Assembly (NCBI RefSeq): GCF_001975705.1
Contig: NZ_CP015093.1
Location: forward strand, 2,914,001 to 2,978,000
Length of the DNA: 64,000 nt
Direction of reading: 5' to 3'
Source of the DNA: Salipiger abyssi
Lineage (GTDB): Bacteria > Pseudomonadota > Alphaproteobacteria > Rhodobacterales > Rhodobacteraceae
Below the pieces are notes generated by a model, which was not told where the DNA came from, searched no databases, and saw only the letters and a list, made by a program, of their open reading frames with translations. The translations under genes were made by a program, and so were the position numbers. Positions 24,002 to 32,974 of this stretch are shown piece by piece (position 1 is the first letter of the stretch; every line of letters begins with the position of its first letter).

Positions 24002-26196
24002 CGCTTCCGCCGCTTCACATTCCCGCCGCGCTGGCCCGGGCGGCCCGCCGTGGAGCGGCCGGATGACTTGACCGCCGCGTCCGACGCCGCCTCGACCGCC
24101 GATTGGCGCGCCAGCGGGTCGTCGTGAACGGCAAGATCCACCGCCTCCAGCCGCTTGATCTCGTCGCGCAGCCGGGCGGCCTCCTCGAATTCCAGATTCT
24201 CGGCGGCCTTGCGCATATCCGTGCGCAGCCCCTCCAGAACCGTTTCCAGATTGGCGCCGGCGCGCTCCTTGTCGACCACCGCCGTCACCCGGTTCATGTC
24301 CACATCGCCCTGATAGAGCCCGGCGAGAATGTCCTCGACATTCTTCTTCACCGTCGCCGGTGTGATGCCGTGCTCCTCGTTATAGGCGATCTGCTTCACC
24401 CGACGCCGCTCGGTCTCGGCCAGGGCGCGCTCCATCGAGCCGGTGATGCGGTCGGCATACATGATGACGCGGCCCTCGGCATTCCGTGCCGCGCGCCCGA
24501 TGGTCTGGATCAGCGAGGTCTCGGAGCGCAGGAAGCCCTCCTTGTCCGCGTCCAGAATGGCCACCAGCCCGCATTCGGGAATATCCAGCCCTTCGCGCAG
24601 CAGGTTGATGCCGATCAGCACGTCGAAGGCGCCGAGCCGCAGATCGCGCAGGATCTCGATCCGCTCGATCGTGTCGATATCGGAATGCATGTAGCGCACC
24701 TTGATGCCCTGTTCGTGCATATATTCCGTCAGATCCTCGGCCATGCGCTTGGTGAGCGTGGTGCAGAGCGTGCGGAAGCCGTCCGCCGTGACCTTGCGGA
24801 CCTCGTCGAGCAGATCGTCCACCTGCATCTCGACGGGGCGGATCTCGACCTGCGGATCCAGCAGCCCGGTGGGACGGATCACCTGTTCGGTGAAGACGCC
24901 GCCGGCCTGCTCCAGCTCCCACGCCGCCGGGGTGGCCGAGACAAACACCGATTGCGGGCGCATCGCGTCCCATTCCTCGAATTTGAGCGGGCGGTTGTCC
25001 ATGCAGGAGGGCAGCCGGAACCCGTGCTCGGCGAGCGTGAACTTGCGCCGGTAGTCGCCCCGGTACATGCCACCGATCTGCGGCACGGTGACGTGGCTTT
25101 CATCGGCAAAGACAATCGCATTGTCGGGGATGAATTCGAACAGCGTGGGCGGCGGCTCGCCCGGCGCACGGCCGGTGAGATAGCGCGAATAGTTCTCGAT
25201 GCCGTTGCAGACGCCGGTGGCCTCCAGCATCTCGATATCGAAATTGGTGCGCTGCTCCAGCCGCTGCGCCTCCAGCAGCTTGCCCTCGCTCACAAGCTGG
25301 TCGAGCCGCTGGCGCAGCTCTTTCTTGATCTGCACCACCGCCTGATTCATCGTCGGTTTCGGCGTCACATAGTGCGAGTTGGCATAGACCCGGATGCGCT
25401 CGAAGCTGCCGGTTTTCTGGCCGGTGAGCGGGTCGAATTCCGTAATGGCCTCAAGCTCTTCCCCGAAAAAGCTCAGCTTCCACGCCCGGTCTTCGAGGTG
25501 GGCGGGCCAGATCTCCAGCGAATCCCCGCGCACCCGGAACGAGCCGCGCTGAAACGCCTGGTCGTTGCGCCGGTATTGCTGGGTCACCAGATCGGCCATC
25601 ACCTTGCGCTGATCGTATTCGTTGCCGGCAATCAGATCCTGGGTCATCGCGCCGTAGGTCTCGACCGAGCCGATGCCGTAGATGCAGGAGACCGAGGCCA
25701 CGATGATCACATCGTCGCGTTCGAGCAGCGCACGGGTGGCCGAGTGGCGCATCCGGTCGATCTGCTCGTTGATCTGGCTTTCCTTTTCTATGTAGGTGTC
25801 CGAGCGCGCCACATAGGCCTCGGGCTGGTAATAGTCGTAGTAGCTGACGAAATACTCCACCGCGTTGTCCGGGAAGAAGCCCTTGAACTCGCCGTATAGC
25901 TGCGCCGCCAGCGTCTTGTTGGGGGCGAGGATGATCGCCGGGCGCTGGGTTTCCTCGATCACCTTGGCCATGGTGAAGGTCTTGCCGGTGCCGGTGGCGC
26001 CCAGCAGCACCTGATTGCGCTCGCCGTCGCTCACGCCTGTCGACAGCTCGGCGATGGCGGTGGGCTGATCGCCCGCCGCCTGGAACTCTGTCTGCATGAC
26101 AAAGCGCTTGCCACCTTCGAGCTTTTCGCGCTCGCGCACATCGGGAGCGGGGGCGTGCATCTCGGGGGCGGACTTGTCGGAATGGGCATAGGGCAT
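23998..26196 (-). CDS. uvrB: excinuclease ABC subunit B (UvrB), 732 aa
   Basis: Damage-verification helicase-like subunit of nucleotide excision repair, partner of UvrA and UvrC. Walker A is '[14 protein letters not shown]', the beta-hairpin region '[15 protein letters not shown]', the DEAD-like box '[13 protein letters not shown]', helicase motif VI '[19 protein letters not shown]', and a C-terminal UVR motif around '[21 protein letters not shown]'. The C-terminal tail (~45 residues, basic, ending VKRRKR) is longer than in E. coli. Start ATG 26196 with AGGAA eight bases upstream. I looked for a LexA-type GTTC-N7-GTTC or GAAC-N7-GAAC site upstream and did not find one. Its stop lies in a REP. 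Confidence 0.97.
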   Translation of the reverse strand: MPYAHSDKSAPEMHAPAPDVREREKLEGGKRFVMQTEFQAAGDQPTAIAELSTGVSDGERNQVLLGATGTGKTFTMAKVIEETQRPAIILAPNKTLAAQLYGEFKGFFPDNAVEYFVSYYDYYQPEAYVARSDTYIEKESQINEQIDRMRHSATRALLERDDVIIVASVSCIYGIGSVETYGAMTQDLIAGNEYDQRKVMADLVTQQYRRNDQAFQRGSFRVRGDSLEIWPAHLEDRAWKLSFFGEELEAITEFDPLTGQKTGSFERIRVYANSHYVTPKPTMNQAVVQIKKELRQRLDQLVSEGKLLEAQRLEQRTNFDIEMLEATGVCNGIENYSRYLTGRAPGEPPPTLFEFIPDNAIVFADESHVTVPQIGGMYRGDYRRKFTLAEHGFRLPSCMDNRPLKFEEWDAMRPQSVFVSATPAAWELEQAGGVFTEQVIRPTGLLDPQVEIRPVEMQVDDLLDEVRKVTADGFRTLCTTLTKRMAEDLTEYMHEQGIKVRYMHSDIDTIERIEILRDLRLGAFDVLIGINLLREGLDIPECGLVAILDADKEGFLRSETSLIQTIGRAARNAEGRVIMYADRITGSMERALAETERRRVKQIAYNEEHGITPATVKKNVEDILAGLYQGDVDMNRVTAVVDKERAGANLETVLEGLRTDMRKAAENLEFEEAARLRDEIKRLEAVDLAVHDDPLARQSAVEAASDAAVKSSGRSTAGRPGQRGGNVKRRKR

Positions 26197-26631
26197 GGGA
26201 GAGGTTCCTGGACCGGGCGCCTGACAGAATTGTTGCCATGGCGCCGAGATTCAAGGGGCCGTGACGCCGCGGCGATCTGCATGAAAAACGGGCAGACGTC
26301 CACCTGTCTCAGGAACCGCTCGTAACGCGTTAGGAATGTGCGACAATCGGCTTACCTTAGGTCATTTGTCGCTCATTCGGCCACGGAAGGAACGTGTTTT
26401 TCGATTGATTAAAGGCGCAGGCGATATTTACCTTTTGAGAGCAAGCAGTGGCACAGGCCCCGTTCGGAGCGCACAACCCACCCCTCGCTCCCCCGTGTCT
26501 CTTCGATGGAGCGTGCCCTGTTTGCGCCTGCCGGCGTCCAGGCCTCGCGAAATGCCGTCAAAATCGCGCAGATCCCTTGCCCTGATGGGCCAAATCCCCG
26601 ATACCGTTCCATAATGTTCAGGAGGGATTCC
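26197..26631. other. intergenic region between uvrB and the complex I subunit gene
   Basis: 435 bases without a convincing gene. The part near 26330-26440 is moderately AT-rich (TTTTTCGATTGATTAAAGGC) and may hold the divergent promoters. I saw no tRNA, no strong hairpin and no LexA-like box. The open frame at 26506-26631 is an upstream extension of the next gene and lacks coding features. Confidence 0.6.
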
Positions 26632-26943
26632 ATGCGCGCACGGATTTACCAGCCAGCCAGGACGGCAATGTCCTCGGGCCAGGGCAAGACGAAACACTGG
26701 ATTCTCGACTTTGCGCCGAGCGAACCGCGCGAAGTGGATCCGCTGATGGGCTGGACCTCCTCCTCCGATACCCAGTCGCAGGTGCGCCTGAAATTCGACA
26801 GCAAGGAGCAGGCGCTCGACTATGCCAAGGAACATGGCATCGAGGCGATCGTGACCGAGCCGCACAAGCGCAGCCCGAACATCCGGCCGCGCGGCTATGC
26901 CGAGAATTTTGCGGTCGACCGCAAGGGCGCCTGGACCCACTGA
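26632..26943 (+). CDS. ETC complex I subunit (NDUFS4/NUYM-like), 103 aa
   Basis: Accessory NADH dehydrogenase subunit of the NDUFS4 family, common in alphaproteobacteria. '[25 protein letters not shown]', '[33 protein letters not shown]' and '[10 protein letters not shown]' match the whole domain. It binds at the base of the peripheral arm of complex I near the N-module. Start ATG 26632 with AGGAGGG ten bases upstream. Not in the nuo operon, which is usual for this gene. Confidence 0.93.
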   Translation: MRARIYQPARTAMSSGQGKTKHWILDFAPSEPREVDPLMGWTSSSDTQSQVRLKFDSKEQALDYAKEHGIEAIVTEPHKRSPNIRPRGYAENFAVDRKGAWTH

Positions 26944-26995
26944 GCGCGGTTACAAAGGCCGGCCCGGCGCCCGTTGGCGCGGGCAGGCGGATGAC

Positions 26996-28135
26996 ATGAG
27001 CGATATCACCTTTCGCGGCGGGCCGATCTTTGACGGTTCGCAACTGTTGACCGGCCATGCCCTGAGCATGGCCGGTGGCAAAGTCGTTGCGCTGGCGCCC
27101 GAGCGCGATATGGCGCCTTCGGGTCGCGTTTTGGAGCTCGACGGCGATCTGCTGGCCCCTGGCTATGTCGATCTTCAGGTGAATGGCGGCGGCGGGGTCA
27201 TGGTGAATGATGGGCCCACGATTGCCGATCTCGCGCGCATCGCCGAGGCGCACCGCCGTCTCGGTAGCACGAGCATTCTGCCGACTCTGATCACCGACAC
27301 ATTCGAGCGCACGCGGGCGGCGGTCAAGGTGACGGTACAGGCCATTGCCGAGGGCATGCCGGGCATCGGCGGGCTGCATCTGGAAGGGCCGCATCTGGCG
27401 TTGTCGCGAAAGGGGGCGCATGACCCTGCGCTCATCCGGCCCATGCAGACGCCTGATCTGGAACTGCTCTGCGAGGCAGCAGCGCGGCTGCCGGTGCTGA
27501 TGGTGACCGTCGCGCCGGAAAGCGTCAGCCGCGAGCAGGTGGCGAGACTGGCGCGTGCCGGTGCTGTCGTGTCGCTTGGCCATTCCGATACGGATTTCGA
27601 GACGGCGCTGGATTATGCGGCAGCGGGCGCGCGCTGCGTGACGCATCTCTTCAACGCCATGAGCCCGCTCGACAAGCGCGCGCCCGGGCTGGTCGGCGCG
27701 GCGCTGCACAGCGACACGCTCGCCGCCGGGCTGATCGCCGACGGCATCCATGTGCACCCGGCCGCAATGCGCATCGCGCTCGCCGCCAAGGCAGGAGAGA
27801 GCGGCGTCTTTCTGGTGACCGACGCCATGGCACCGGCGGGCACCGATGCGACAGGGTTCGAGCTCAATGGTCGCCGCATCACCCGCGAGCAGGGCAAGCT
27901 TGTGCTGAGTGACGGCACGCTGGCGGGTGCGGATCTCGATCTCACGCGCGCGATCAACCTGCTGGTCTCCGAGGTCGGGATCGGGCTGGAGCGGGCGCTT
28001 GCCATGGCCACGTCCGTGCCGGCGGGGGTGGCAGGGCTGCCGCAGGGTGCCGGGCGGCTGGTGGCGGGCGGGCGCGCGGCGGCGATCCGGCTGGCGCAGA
28101 CGCCGGATGGGCTGGTGTTGCGCGGTACGGTGTGA
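26996..28135 (+). CDS. nagA: N-acetylglucosamine-6-phosphate deacetylase (NagA), 379 aa
   Basis: Amidohydrolase that deacetylates GlcNAc-6-P to glucosamine-6-P in amino-sugar and cell-wall recycling. Motifs: 'LAPGYVDLQVNGGGGV' (N-terminal), 'GGLHLEGPHLA' with the metal Glu, 'SLGHSDTDFETA', 'CVTHLFNAMSPL' and 'FLVTDAMAPAGT' with the catalytic Asp. The first-site HxH is replaced by QVN ('LQVNGG'), as in E. coli-type single-metal NagA. No nagB or phosphotransferase gene is beside it, so it stands alone in this region. Confidence 0.93.
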   Translation: MSDITFRGGPIFDGSQLLTGHALSMAGGKVVALAPERDMAPSGRVLELDGDLLAPGYVDLQVNGGGGVMVNDGPTIADLARIAEAHRRLGSTSILPTLITDTFERTRAAVKVTVQAIAEGMPGIGGLHLEGPHLALSRKGAHDPALIRPMQTPDLELLCEAAARLPVLMVTVAPESVSREQVARLARAGAVVSLGHSDTDFETALDYAAAGARCVTHLFNAMSPLDKRAPGLVGAALHSDTLAAGLIADGIHVHPAAMRIALAAKAGESGVFLVTDAMAPAGTDATGFELNGRRITREQGKLVLSDGTLAGADLDLTRAINLLVSEVGIGLERALAMATSVPAGVAGLPQGAGRLVAGGRAAAIRLAQTPDGLVLRGTV

Positions 28136-28250
28136 CGCGCCTCACGCTTCCGTGATACAAACATCTGAAACTTCCGATCAGAGCGCTGCGTGACTTCGGG
28201 CAGGACCGGCCAGAGCGGACCGGTCGATTGTCAATTCGGAGGACCCACAG

Positions 28251-28805
28251 ATGACCACGTTCAAGACCACCATTATTGCCACCGCCCTGACCGCGCTTGC
28301 CGCTCCGGCCTTTGCCGCAGAGAATCCCATGGTCGGCGGCGCGCCGATGTATGCGGACAAGACCATTGTCGAGAACGCGGTGAACTCCGCCGATCACGAG
28401 ACGCTGGTTGCCGCTGTGAAACAGGCCGGCCTGGTCGATACGCTGAACTCCGAAGGCCCCTTTACCGTCTTCGCCCCGACCGACGCCGCCTTCGACCGGA
28501 TTTCGGACGAGAGCCTGAGCCAGCTGATGATGGACGAACACAAGGCGCAGCTCGCGGAAATCCTGACCTGCCATGTGGTTGCGACCAGTGCCATGTCCGA
28601 TGCCATCGCCGGCATGATCGCCGATGACGGCGGCATGCACCCGGTGCCGACCGTGGGCGGCTGCACGCTTCAGGCGAAGCTGGAGAGCGGCACGATCACC
28701 CTCACCGATGAGCAGGGGCGGTCGGCCAATGTCACCATCGCGGACGTGCAGCAGTCGAACGGCGTGATTCATGTCATCGACCGCGTGCTGCTTCCCGCGA
28801 TGTAA
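28251..28805 (+). CDS. secreted fasciclin-domain protein, 184 aa
   Basis: Signal peptide 'TIIATALTALAAPAFA' cleaved near residue 22, then one complete FAS1 domain: H1 motif 'FTVFAPTDAAFDRI' and the YH-region 'HVVATSAMSDAI' ... 'GVIHVIDRVLLPA'. FAS1 proteins mediate adhesion or bind small ligands at the cell surface. SD GGAGGA is upstream. Monocistronic, followed by two hairpins. Confidence 0.92.
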   Translation: MTTFKTTIIATALTALAAPAFAAENPMVGGAPMYADKTIVENAVNSADHETLVAAVKQAGLVDTLNSEGPFTVFAPTDAAFDRISDESLSQLMMDEHKAQLAEILTCHVVATSAMSDAIAGMIADDGGMHPVPTVGGCTLQAKLESGTITLTDEQGRSANVTIADVQQSNGVIHVIDRVLLPAM

Positions 28806-28815
28806 TGCACAGACC

Positions 28816-28841
28816 GGGCCGCGCCGCGACGCGCGCGGCCC
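28816..28841 (+). terminator. hairpin after the fasciclin gene
   Basis: GGGCCGCG, ten-base loop, CGCGGCCC, 11 bases past the stop codon. GC-rich stem without a U-run. Confidence 0.5.
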
Positions 28842-28949
28842 AAGGGATCCGTCCGGCCCACCCGGAACTGTCGGGCGGTATGACGCGCAGGAGGAGCGGC
28901 GAGCCTTAGCGATCCCCAAGATGACAGGGCTCTCGCGCAATCGTGCGCA

Positions 28950-28980
28950 GCCCCCGGCTGGACGTATTCCCGCCGGGGGC
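28950..28980 (+). terminator. hairpin upstream of msrB
   Basis: GCCCCCGGC, 13-base loop, GCCGGGGGC followed by GCATCGTTTC. It lies 32 bases before the msrB start, so it may be the end of the fasciclin transcript or part of the msrB leader. Confidence 0.45.
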
Positions 28981-29012
28981 GCATCGTTTCAAGGGGAAAT
29001 AGGAGGAGAGCC

Positions 29013-29477
29013 ATGACCCGCCGAGGATTTCTCGCCACCACTGTCGCTGCCCTGGGGCTTGGCGTCACGCGCGGCACCGCCGCTGAGCGCTTCGAGATCA
29101 CCCGGAGCGAGGCCGAATGGCGCGCCATGCTGAGCGATCTGGAATACCGCGTGATGCGCGAGGAGGGCACCGAGCGCGCCTTTACCTCACCGCTGAACGA
29201 CGAAAAGCGCGCCGGGACGTTCCTGTGCAAGGGCTGCGATCTGCCGCTCTATGCGTCCGAGACGAAATTCGACAGCGGCACCGGCTGGCCGTCCTTTTAT
29301 CAGGCGCTGCCGAATGCCGTCGAGACAAAGCCCGACCGCAAGCTGTTTATCACCCGGACCGAATGCCATTGCCGGCGCTGCGGCTCGCATCTCGGCCATA
29401 TCTTTGACGATGGTCCGCCGCCTACCGGAAAGCGTCACTGTATCAACGGGGTATCGCTGACTTTCCGGCCGGCCTGA
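29013..29477 (+). CDS. msrB: Tat-exported peptide-methionine (R)-S-oxide reductase MsrB, 154 aa
   Basis: Repairs methionine-R-sulfoxide in proteins. Zinc-binding CxxC pairs are 'CKGC' and 'CRRC', the substrate pocket is 'FDSGTGWPSFYQ' and the catalytic cysteine is in 'KRHCINGVSLTF'. The N-terminus 'TRRGFLATTVAALGLG' has a twin-arginine motif and hydrophobic region, so the enzyme is probably folded in the cytoplasm and exported to the periplasm, unlike the cytosolic MsrB of many bacteria. SD GGAGGAGAG. It may work with the envelope MsrP/Q or MsrA systems, none of which is visible here. Confidence 0.93.
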   Translation: MTRRGFLATTVAALGLGVTRGTAAERFEITRSEAEWRAMLSDLEYRVMREEGTERAFTSPLNDEKRAGTFLCKGCDLPLYASETKFDSGTGWPSFYQALPNAVETKPDRKLFITRTECHCRRCGSHLGHIFDDGPPPTGKRHCINGVSLTFRPA

Positions 29478-29518
29478 GATCGGAGACAGGGCGTGTTACG
29501 CAGGCCAGGACACGGTGA

Positions 29519-29551
29519 GGCCTGTGCGCCCAGGGGATTGGCGCACAGGCC
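29519..29551. terminator. hairpin after msrB
   Basis: GGCCTGTGCGCC, nine-base loop, GGCGCACAGGCC: a perfect 12-bp stem about 40 bases after the msrB stop. The following bases are CCGTTCGGT, so the U-tract is weak. Confidence 0.65.
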
Positions 29552-29686
29552 CCGTTCGGTCCGTGAGTGCCCGGAGCAGGGAGCCCGGATACGTTCTGGC
29601 GTAAGAATACCGCCATACCTGCAAGTTAGCACAACCTTTGCGGGTGTGTCTATTATTGGAAACGCGTATAACGAAAAAATACAGTT

Positions 29687-29704
29687 CTTATTGTAAACAA
29701 TAAG
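29687..29704. promoter_or_regulatory. perfect AT-rich palindrome CTTATTGTAAACAATAAG
   Basis: Eight-base arms around a central AA. The size and symmetry fit a dimeric repressor or nucleoid-protein site. It is not next to a start codon: both flanking genes converge on it. That makes an operator role odd unless an unannotated transcript starts here. Confidence 0.4.
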
Positions 29705-29766
29705 GCCGAATTGTCATCAATTAGAAAATGATTTCGCGAAATAGGCTGGTGAATTGCCATTGATTT

Positions 29767-29794
29767 GGGCGCGCCCCATTGAAGAGGCGCGCCC
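29767..29794. terminator. GC hairpin near the 3' end of the J-domain gene
   Basis: GGGCGCGCC, ten-base loop, GGCGCGCCC, with a short T-run on its left side (TGATTT), 75 bases after the J-domain stop when read on the minus strand. Could serve as terminator for the leftward transcript. Confidence 0.5.
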
Positions 29795-29868
29795 TGTGTC
29801 GAATCAAAAAGCTTTGGCGGAGACAGAGGCCGTGATGCGCCCCAAGGTGAGGCGCCTGCGCGGCAGTG

Positions 29869-30495
29869 CTATTTGAAGTTGCGGCTGTCCTTGATCTGAT
29901 CCCAGGCCCAGACCACTTCCTGAAGCTGTTCTTCCTGGCTGCGATCGCCGCCGTTCATGTCCGGGTGAAGCACCTTGATGAGCTTTTTGTAGGCCTTGCG
30001 GACCTCGGCCTTGGTCTCGGCGCGCTCGACCTCGAGGATTTCCAGCGCGCGCTTTTCGGTGGGCGGCAGGCGCCGTCCGCTGTTCTGCGCGCCGCGCCCG
30101 GGGTTGCGGGTGGCGTTGTCGCCCAGCACCTGATGCGGATCCTCGATGCCCAGCCGCGCCCAGGCGCGGGCCTCGGGGTCGCGATAATCCTTGGTCTTGC
30201 GCTCCCACACCTTGTCGGCGCTGTTCTGCGCGTTCATCTCGGCTTCGGTCTTGCCGTCGAAGAAACTCCATTGCGCGTTGTACTCGCGCACGTGGTCCTT
30301 GCAGAACCAGTAATATTCATCCAGCACGTCCGGCGCCTTGGGCGCGCGGAACTTGCCCGGCTCTTCGCAACCTTCGTGATCGCAGATACGGGTGGAAGTC
30401 TCCTGTTCGCCGGACATGCCACGTCGTCCGCGCGGGTTCTTCTTCTTCGAAGACTTCACCGACATATCGAAACCGAAGGGGTCACTTCTGCTCAT
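29869..30495 (-). CDS. J-domain protein with C-terminal DnaJ domain, 208 aa
   Basis: The last ~60 residues form a J domain: helix II 'AEVRKAYKKLIKVLHPDMNGGD' with the HPD tripeptide, and helix III 'LQEVVWAWDQIKD'. The N-terminal part is charged, followed by a cysteine/histidine cluster ('CDHEGCEEPGKFRAP', 'YYWFCKDHVREYN') that may bind a metal. It would recruit an Hsp70 partner. The ATG at 30495 follows AGGTGAG; the longer frame to 30534 lacks a site. Divergent from bolA, the same arrangement as upstream of cobS in related Rhodobacteraceae (family knowledge); cobS is not here. Confidence 0.88.
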   Translation of the reverse strand: MSRSDPFGFDMSVKSSKKKNPRGRRGMSGEQETSTRICDHEGCEEPGKFRAPKAPDVLDEYYWFCKDHVREYNAQWSFFDGKTEAEMNAQNSADKVWERKTKDYRDPEARAWARLGIEDPHQVLGDNATRNPGRGAQNSGRRLPPTEKRALEILEVERAETKAEVRKAYKKLIKVLHPDMNGGDRSQEEQLQEVVWAWDQIKDSRNFK

Positions 30496-30570
30496 GGTCT
30501 CACCTTTTCGACTCGGACGAGGGAGTTTAGACAATCCTCAGTCAGTTTGAAGAGGGCAGGAGGCGGAAAT

Positions 30571-30828
30571 TTGTCACGCTCGGCGGAAATCGAAACACGG
30601 CTGCGCGAGGCGTTCGCGCCGGCAGAGCTGGATGTGCGAAACGACAGCGGCCGGCATGCGGGCCATGCGGGGGACGATGGCAGTGGCGAGAGCCATTTCC
30701 ACGTGCGCATGCGGGCGCCGGCACTGGCGGGCATGAGCCGCGTGGCGCGGCACCGGGCGGTACATGCGGCGCTTGGGGCGGAGCTGACGACCGCGATTCA
30801 TGCGCTGTCGCTCGATCTCGACGGCTGA
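30571..30828 (+). CDS. BolA family protein, 85 aa, TTG start
   Basis: A small BolA/IbaG-type protein, normally a partner of monothiol glutaredoxins in iron sensing and Fe-S handling. 'AEIETRLREAFAPAELDVRND', 'GESHFHVRMRAPALAGMSRVARHRAVHAAL' and 'IHALSLDLDG' match the family throughout; the conserved histidine is in 'SHFHV'. The start is a TTG at 30571: CAGGAGG lies seven bases upstream and no in-frame ATG exists until residue 43, inside the domain. Divergent from the J-domain gene with 75 bases between start codons. Confidence 0.88.
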   Translation: MSRSAEIETRLREAFAPAELDVRNDSGRHAGHAGDDGSGESHFHVRMRAPALAGMSRVARHRAVHAALGAELTTAIHALSLDLDG

Positions 30829-30846
30829 ACGCCGCCGGTCGGGGCG

Positions 30847-31374
30847 CTACTCGGCGGCGGAGCCTTGCCGCAGCCGGGCGGCGCGGTCGGTCAGCACGCT
30901 GCTGGGTCCGTCCAGCGGGGCAGTGCCTTCGACGCCGTTATCGCTGTCGTAGCGCAGGCTGTCGCGCTTTGGCCTGTCCTCTTCCTCGGGCAGCTCGACG
31001 TCCGAGGGCGGCGTTTCGTTGACGGGCACGGGGTCTTCGATGGCGGGTGCAGTCGCGTCTTCCGGCTCGACCAGTTCGGGCGCCGCGGCGATGCGCCGGT
31101 CCGCAAGCTCCGGCGCCTCCTCGCTCCCGTTGGCACCCGCTGCTCGAGCGCGGCGGAACACCAGCAGATTGCGCCAGACCGTCTGGCTCGATGTGAGGCC
31201 GCTGCGCTCTTCGCTGGGCAGGGTTTCGGCGCGCTGATATTCCCAGCCTTCTGCGGCCATTTCGTTCATCAATCGCTCGATGGCAAAGGCAAAGCGCCCC
31301 TCGGCCCCCTTCACTCCCCGGGTCTTCTCGCCCCTGGCGGGAGCCGGGACGACCTTGTATTCGTAAATCGCCAT
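30847..31374 (-). CDS. DUF4177-like protein with acidic disordered tail, 175 aa
   Basis: The N-terminal ~70 residues ('YEYKVVPAP', 'RLMNEMAAEGWEYQRAETLP', 'LLVFRRA') match the DUF4177 pattern of beta-alpha-beta proteins with the GWE motif. The rest is rich in Glu, Pro and Ala and probably disordered. Cytosolic, no known function. It converges on bolA with 18 bases between stops. Confidence 0.75.
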   Translation of the reverse strand: MAIYEYKVVPAPARGEKTRGVKGAEGRFAFAIERLMNEMAAEGWEYQRAETLPSEERSGLTSSQTVWRNLLVFRRARAAGANGSEEAPELADRRIAAAPELVEPEDATAPAIEDPVPVNETPPSDVELPEEEDRPKRDSLRYDSDNGVEGTAPLDGPSSVLTDRAARLRQGSAAE

Positions 31375-31664
31375 AAGACAGCACTTTCGCGTTTCGTTTC
31401 CGAAGTCTAGCAGCGTGGTGCGGTGCCGTCACCCCAAAGGAATAACCGGGGAGCGGCTCACGGTTCCGCCCCCCGGCAACGGGTGAAAAAGTGGTTGTCC
31501 AGCTACGCGGTTCTATCGGTTTTGACCCGCCTCCGATCTATCCTGAAAGCGGTTCCGAGCGTCTCACGGACCCGGTGGCAAGGGGGTAGCATGGCGGTGG
31601 TCATTTCGCCGAGTCATGCATTCCTTACGTCAGGAAAAACGAATGTTAGCGCGGGTCTCTGCTC

Positions 31665-32855
31665 TCATCCTCTGGTGTCGAGGAAATCCTTGGCGGCGCG
31701 GGCGATGACCAGCTCTTCGTTGGTGGGCACGACCATGACCCGCGCGCGGCTCATATCGGTGGAAATCACCGTGTCATTGCGCCCGTTGCGCTCGCGGTCG
31801 AGCTCCAGCCCGATCCAGCCCATGCCTTCGCAGACCCGCTCGCGGATCAGGCGCGAATTTTCGCCGATGCCGCCGCAGAAAACCAGCGCGTCGAGCCCGC
31901 CGAGCGCGGCGGCCAGCCCGCCCAGCTCGCGGCGGATACGGAAGACGAAATAGTCGATGGCCTCATTCGCCTCGACCGTGCCGGCGGCTTCCAGCGCGCG
32001 CATGTCGTTGCTGAGCCCCGAAAGGCCCAGCAGGCCGGATTTCGAATAGAAGAGCTGGCGCACCTCGTCGATGCTCATGCCCTCCTGCTGTACCATGTAA
32101 AAGATCACGCCCGGGTCGATCTGCCCGGTGCGTGTGCCCATGGGCAGCCCGTCGAGCGCGGTGAACCCCATGGTCGAGGCAACCGAGCGCCCGCCGATCA
32201 TGCCGCACATGGACGCACCATTGCCCAGATGCGCGACGATCACCCGGCCCTCGTGGATCAGTGGCGCGATGCGTTTCAGCTCGCCCGAGATGTAATCGTA
32301 GCTCAGCCCGTGAAAACCGTAGCGCCGCACGCCCTTGTCGTAATATTCGCGGGGCAGGGCGAAGACGTCGTTCACCTTTGGATGGGTGCGGTGAAAAGCG
32401 GTGTCGAAACAGGCGACCTGAAGCGCTTCGGGAAAGGCCTCCACCGCCGCGTCGATGCCGGCGAGATTGTGCGGCTGGTGGATCGGCGCAAAGGGCGAAA
32501 GCCGGCGCAGCTCTTCCATGACTTCCGGGGTGAGCACCATGGGCCGGTCGTAGCTCGGCCCGCCATGCACCACGCGGTGACCGACGGCGCTGGCCTTTGC
32601 CCTCGGGAACGCCTCGCGCAGCACAGCAAGCGCGGTGGCCAGCGCCGATTTGTGATCGGCGGCTTCGGCGGGCGTCAGGTCGCGGCTGACGGGCGAGCGG
32701 CCGGGGCCGAAGCTGGCCTTGAGACGCGGTGCCTTGCCGATGGAGTCAATCTGGCCCACCGCCATCACGGCGGGGGCGCCGGAGATATCGAACAGGCCGA
32801 ATTTCAGCGAGGAACTGCCGGCATTGAGGGTGAGGGCGACGGGGGTGGTGGTCAT
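31665..32855 (-). CDS. ackA: acetate kinase, 396 aa
   Basis: Interconverts acetate + ATP and acetyl phosphate. Motifs: 'LTLNAGSSSLKFGLF' at the N-terminus, 'HHNL'-type loop as 'IHQPHNLAGI', 'FDTAFHRT' with the catalytic Asp, 'RRYGFHGLSYDYIS' and the phosphate loop 'VAHLGNGASMCGM', with 'GIGENSRLIRERV' near the end. Full length. The fabI-like gene lies upstream in the same direction, with about 120 bases between. No phosphotransacetylase gene is adjacent. Confidence 0.95.
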   Translation of the reverse strand: MTTTPVALTLNAGSSSLKFGLFDISGAPAVMAVGQIDSIGKAPRLKASFGPGRSPVSRDLTPAEAADHKSALATALAVLREAFPRAKASAVGHRVVHGGPSYDRPMVLTPEVMEELRRLSPFAPIHQPHNLAGIDAAVEAFPEALQVACFDTAFHRTHPKVNDVFALPREYYDKGVRRYGFHGLSYDYISGELKRIAPLIHEGRVIVAHLGNGASMCGMIGGRSVASTMGFTALDGLPMGTRTGQIDPGVIFYMVQQEGMSIDEVRQLFYSKSGLLGLSGLSNDMRALEAAGTVEANEAIDYFVFRIRRELGGLAAALGGLDALVFCGGIGENSRLIRERVCEGMGWIGLELDRERNGRNDTVISTDMSRARVMVVPTNEELVIARAAKDFLDTRG

Positions 32856-32974
32856 GATCTGGCTCTGTTCGTTCCGGAAGGCAGGGGCGCAGGGCGCCGC
32901 CCGTGACGACTATTTCCCCGCGGCGGCGCGGGCACAACCGGCGTTCCGCCGCAGGGCATATCAGGGCAGGCGGC

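Larger units (their letters stand above)
29478..29868. other. AT-rich intergenic island with palindromes, no gene seen
   Basis: 390 bases between msrB and the J-domain gene (convergent). After the hairpin at 29519-29551 the sequence from about 29625 to 29765 is unusually AT-rich for this genome and contains the perfect palindrome CTTATTGTAAACAATAAG (29687-29704), then a second GC hairpin (29767-29794). No open frame has coding character. A small RNA, a regulatory site or a remnant of foreign DNA are all possible. Confidence 0.55.

Noticed and set aside
26197..26300. A LexA-type SOS box before uvrB
   Set aside because: I looked for GTTC-N7-GTTC and GAAC-N7-GAAC on both strands and found only single half-sites.
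26440..26600. A possible tRNA-Ser near the complex I subunit gene
   Set aside because: The sequence has some serine-tRNA-like pieces but lacks a T-loop (GGTTCGAATCC-type) and a pairing acceptor stem.
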